From: Candidatus Gastranaerophilales bacterium
GTDB taxonomy: Bacteria > Cyanobacteriota > Vampirovibrionia > Gastranaerophilales > Gastranaerophilaceae
DNA length: 42,400 bases
Assembly: GCA_944325065.1 (NCBI GenBank)
Contig: CALUYS010000014.1
Location: 1-42,400 of the forward strand
Direction: 5' to 3'
A program made the position numbers and the translations under genes. Every line of letters starts with the position of its first letter. Within the stretch, counting starts at the first letter, position 1. The notes under the pieces were generated by a model. It was not told the DNA's origin, searched no databases, and worked only from the letters and a program-made list of their open reading frames with translations. Below, piece by piece: positions 41,066 through 42,400 of this stretch.

Positions 41066-41734
41066 CCGTCCGGAGGACATTATAAAAAAGATATTAATAA
41101 AATATTTTAAAGCTGTTTTTAATTGCTCCATTATCATTGGCTCATGTTCTAGATACTCATCCGTTGTCATTTTACCTATCATTTCTCGGGTGTAAATATT
41201 GTTAACGGGGGCTGCTTGACCGGTAAAATGATTAAAGGTTTCTTTTATTTTTTGGGGAATTGTTTTTGCTCTTGCATCTTTTGGACTTGTTATTAAATCT
41301 CCGTTTTGCATACGTTCAACAATTTTTTGAGCATATATATCTTCTATTTGTTTATTTGTAACTTTTAATCCTTTTGTTTGTTTATAAACTTCTTTTGCTA
41401 TTTCCCGCCCAATTTTATTATTCCACCAATCCATATTGCTTTCGGATTTAGGAGCATTTTTTAATAAATTATCTATTTCATGTATATCACCTCCAAGTTT
41501 ACTTACCAAGTTATAATATCGATTTGTTAAAACAGCTTGCATAAAAGCATGCTTAAATGCATCGGCTTCGTTATTCCATGTTGGGTATTTTGGGTTATTT
41601 TTATTATATTCAAAACCATACTGTTTTTGATAATGCATAGTTTTATTGTGAATTTCATTATTAAATTTTTTTTGCGTTTCTTTATTAATTATAAAATCAT
41701 ATAAAGCTTTTAATTTTTCATAATTTGTTGTCAT
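41042..41734 (-). CDS. DUF6973-like protein, tail overwritten by repeat, 230 aa
   Basis: GAGAGGG lies just before the ATG. The central region has NNEADAFKHAFMQAVLTNRY (residues 54-73), GGDIHE (81-86) and MDWWNNKIGREIA (101-113). This is the 'N..DAfrHa....L ... HE ... MD..NN..GR.ia' pattern of DUF6973-type domains, seen in secreted and toxin-like proteins and possibly metal-dependent. A helical C-terminal part follows. The last residues (IMSSGRGYFLWKK) and the stop are encoded by the hairpin of the repeat element, so the native C-terminus was probably replaced. It is flanked by the 140-bp direct repeats. A possible effector; not proven. Confidence 0.65.
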   Translation of the reverse strand: MTTNYEKLKALYDFIINKETQKKFNNEIHNKTMHYQKQYGFEYNKNNPKYPTWNNEADAFKHAFMQAVLTNRYYNLVSKLGGDIHEIDNLLKNAPKSESNMDWWNNKIGREIAKEVYKQTKGLKVTNKQIEDIYAQKIVERMQNGDLITSPKDARAKTIPQKIKETFNHFTGQAAPVNNIYTREMIGKMTTDEYLEHEPMIMEQLKTALKYFINIFFIMSSGRGYFLWKK

Positions 41735-41778
41735 ATTTTCCCTCTCTTTTAATTTTTAATTTATGTTATTATATATGT

Positions 41779-42171
41779 ATGTATATTTTTAATTTAATTT
41801 CTTTATTCGGATATCTTATTTTTTTATTCTATATCCATTACTTTTTGATTTATAATCCTGTTAATCTCATAATTAATGAGGAAATAATTCAAAAATATGG
41901 TGAAAATATACTATCCGGCTTCTATGAAGGTTTTTGTTTTTTGTTATATTTATTTATTTTTCTTTTACTTTTATTTTTTTTAATTATTGAATTTTTTATA
42001 CGTAAAAAATTAGACCTTTATACAAAATCTAAAAAAAATAATTTATCAAACAAATTTTATTTTATCTTATTCAGCTTTGGAATAATATGCTCGATTATTC
42101 CCTTAGTGCAATTTTGCTCAATATTGTTTTATGTTTTCATTATATATCCTATTATTGAGGTACTGCAATAA
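41779..42171 (+). CDS. Small membrane protein divergent from the DUF6973-like gene
   Basis: Three to four hydrophobic segments (about 4-24, 48-72, 90-130) with a basic loop RKKLDLYTKSKKNN. The frame is open 18 codons further upstream, but that part overlaps the start of the DUF6973-like gene. ATG 41779 is preferred because an extended -10 (TGT-TATTAT, ending 41772) lies six bases before it and there is no ribosome site. It is flanked by the same direct repeats as its neighbour. It may be an immunity-like partner, but the opposite strand argues against one operon. Confidence 0.5.
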   Translation: MYIFNLISLFGYLIFLFYIHYFLIYNPVNLIINEEIIQKYGENILSGFYEGFCFLLYLFIFLLLLFFLIIEFFIRKKLDLYTKSKKNNLSNKFYFILFSFGIICSIIPLVQFCSILFYVFIIYPIIEVLQ

Positions 42172-42260
42172 TCGATTACTATCTTTTTTTATTTAATCCT
42201 ACATCTTATTTAGTTTTTTATTTTTAAAATAACATTTAGTTTTTCTTTAGGTTAAAAAAA

Positions 42261-42400
42261 TTTCACCTCACACTTCGATAGTATCCTTTGACACTGGTGC
42301 CATCCGCTCTAGTATATGGTTTGACATAAATCATATAAACTTAACAAATAATATGCAACCCATACGCAGGAGCGAGTAATTATCACACGTGAGACAACAT
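42261..42400 (+). repeat. Direct repeat, copy 2 (cut by window end)
   Basis: It repeats 40798-40937. The final 45 bases are identical to copy 1, up to the last base of the window. Differences cluster in the middle (CTTTGACACTGGTGCCATCC here against CTTAACTTCTGTGCCATCAC). Between the last gene stop (42171) and this copy there is only AT-rich sequence. Confidence 0.9.

Noticed and set aside
1-42400. tRNA, rRNA and CRISPR arrays
   Set aside because: I looked for T-arm and cloverleaf patterns, rRNA stretches and regularly spaced short repeats and saw none. Short AT-rich runs and Asn codon runs are not arrays.

Overview
The window is AT-rich, Gram-negative-type bacterial DNA. It has periplasmic proteins, an MlaE-type permease, flagellar genes, and many small proteins whose N-termini combine a start such as MKIN or MKVN, an Asn-rich stretch and a short 'ISFG / LSFK / TSFG / LFKG / IKFAS' motif. 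That combination points to gut 'Melainabacteria' (Vampirovibrionia, Gastranaerophilales). This placement is inference from style and gene content; there is no rRNA in the window.

Layout. 1-70 is the right end of an IS30-family element. 181-606 is an unknown small gene, and 631-1478 is a decayed IS3-family element. 1.5-5.9 kb (minus) holds fusA, an FG-motif protein and murT. 6.2-8.5 kb (plus) is a flagellar cluster (fliJ, a fliK-like gene, an flgF/flgG-like gene). 8.5-10.7 kb is a broken repeat-protein gene and 10.8-11.6 kb is mlaE. 11.7-12.8 kb is a paralogue of the broken gene whose second codon is split by an IS30 copy (12762-13774). 13.9-18.2 kb (plus) carries a small protein, a TPR protein, fliW-csrA, another TPR protein, an M48 protease and a secreted unknown. 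18.2-21.9 kb has rseP, comF and menA-menG. 21.9-22.8 kb is pseudogene and IS3 debris. Then come ferritin, an FG-motif coiled-coil protein fused in an operon to a TatD-type radical SAM protein, glnA, a small FG-motif protein, and adk-map-rsmI (minus). 29.8-32.1 kb holds three more envelope-like or FG-motif proteins.

From about 32.4 kb to the right edge the DNA is a prophage-like block, mainly on the minus strand. It has a major capsid protein with its own terminator, a helical protein with a peptidoglycan-binding-like tail, a MuF/head-morphogenesis-motif protein, small membrane proteins, a beta-propeller-like structural protein, a GNAT-like protein and the large terminase. Portal, integrase and most tail genes are not in view.

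The strongest unusual signals are these. (1) The MuF-motif gene and its downstream Cys-tailed membrane protein have been tandemly duplicated, and the first copy of the duplicate has collapsed to 34 codons. This looks like a phage-borne toxin/immunity module. (2) A GC-richer, hairpin-packed non-coding element has a 140-bp part that recurs at the right edge, flanking a DUF6973-like gene and a membrane-protein gene. (3) A probable short RNA with its own promoter and terminator lies at 35.8 kb. (4) A shared N-terminal motif occurs on otherwise unrelated proteins. (5) Several genes have a -10 box 6-9 nt before the start codon and no Shine-Dalgarno sequence, suggesting leaderless mRNAs.
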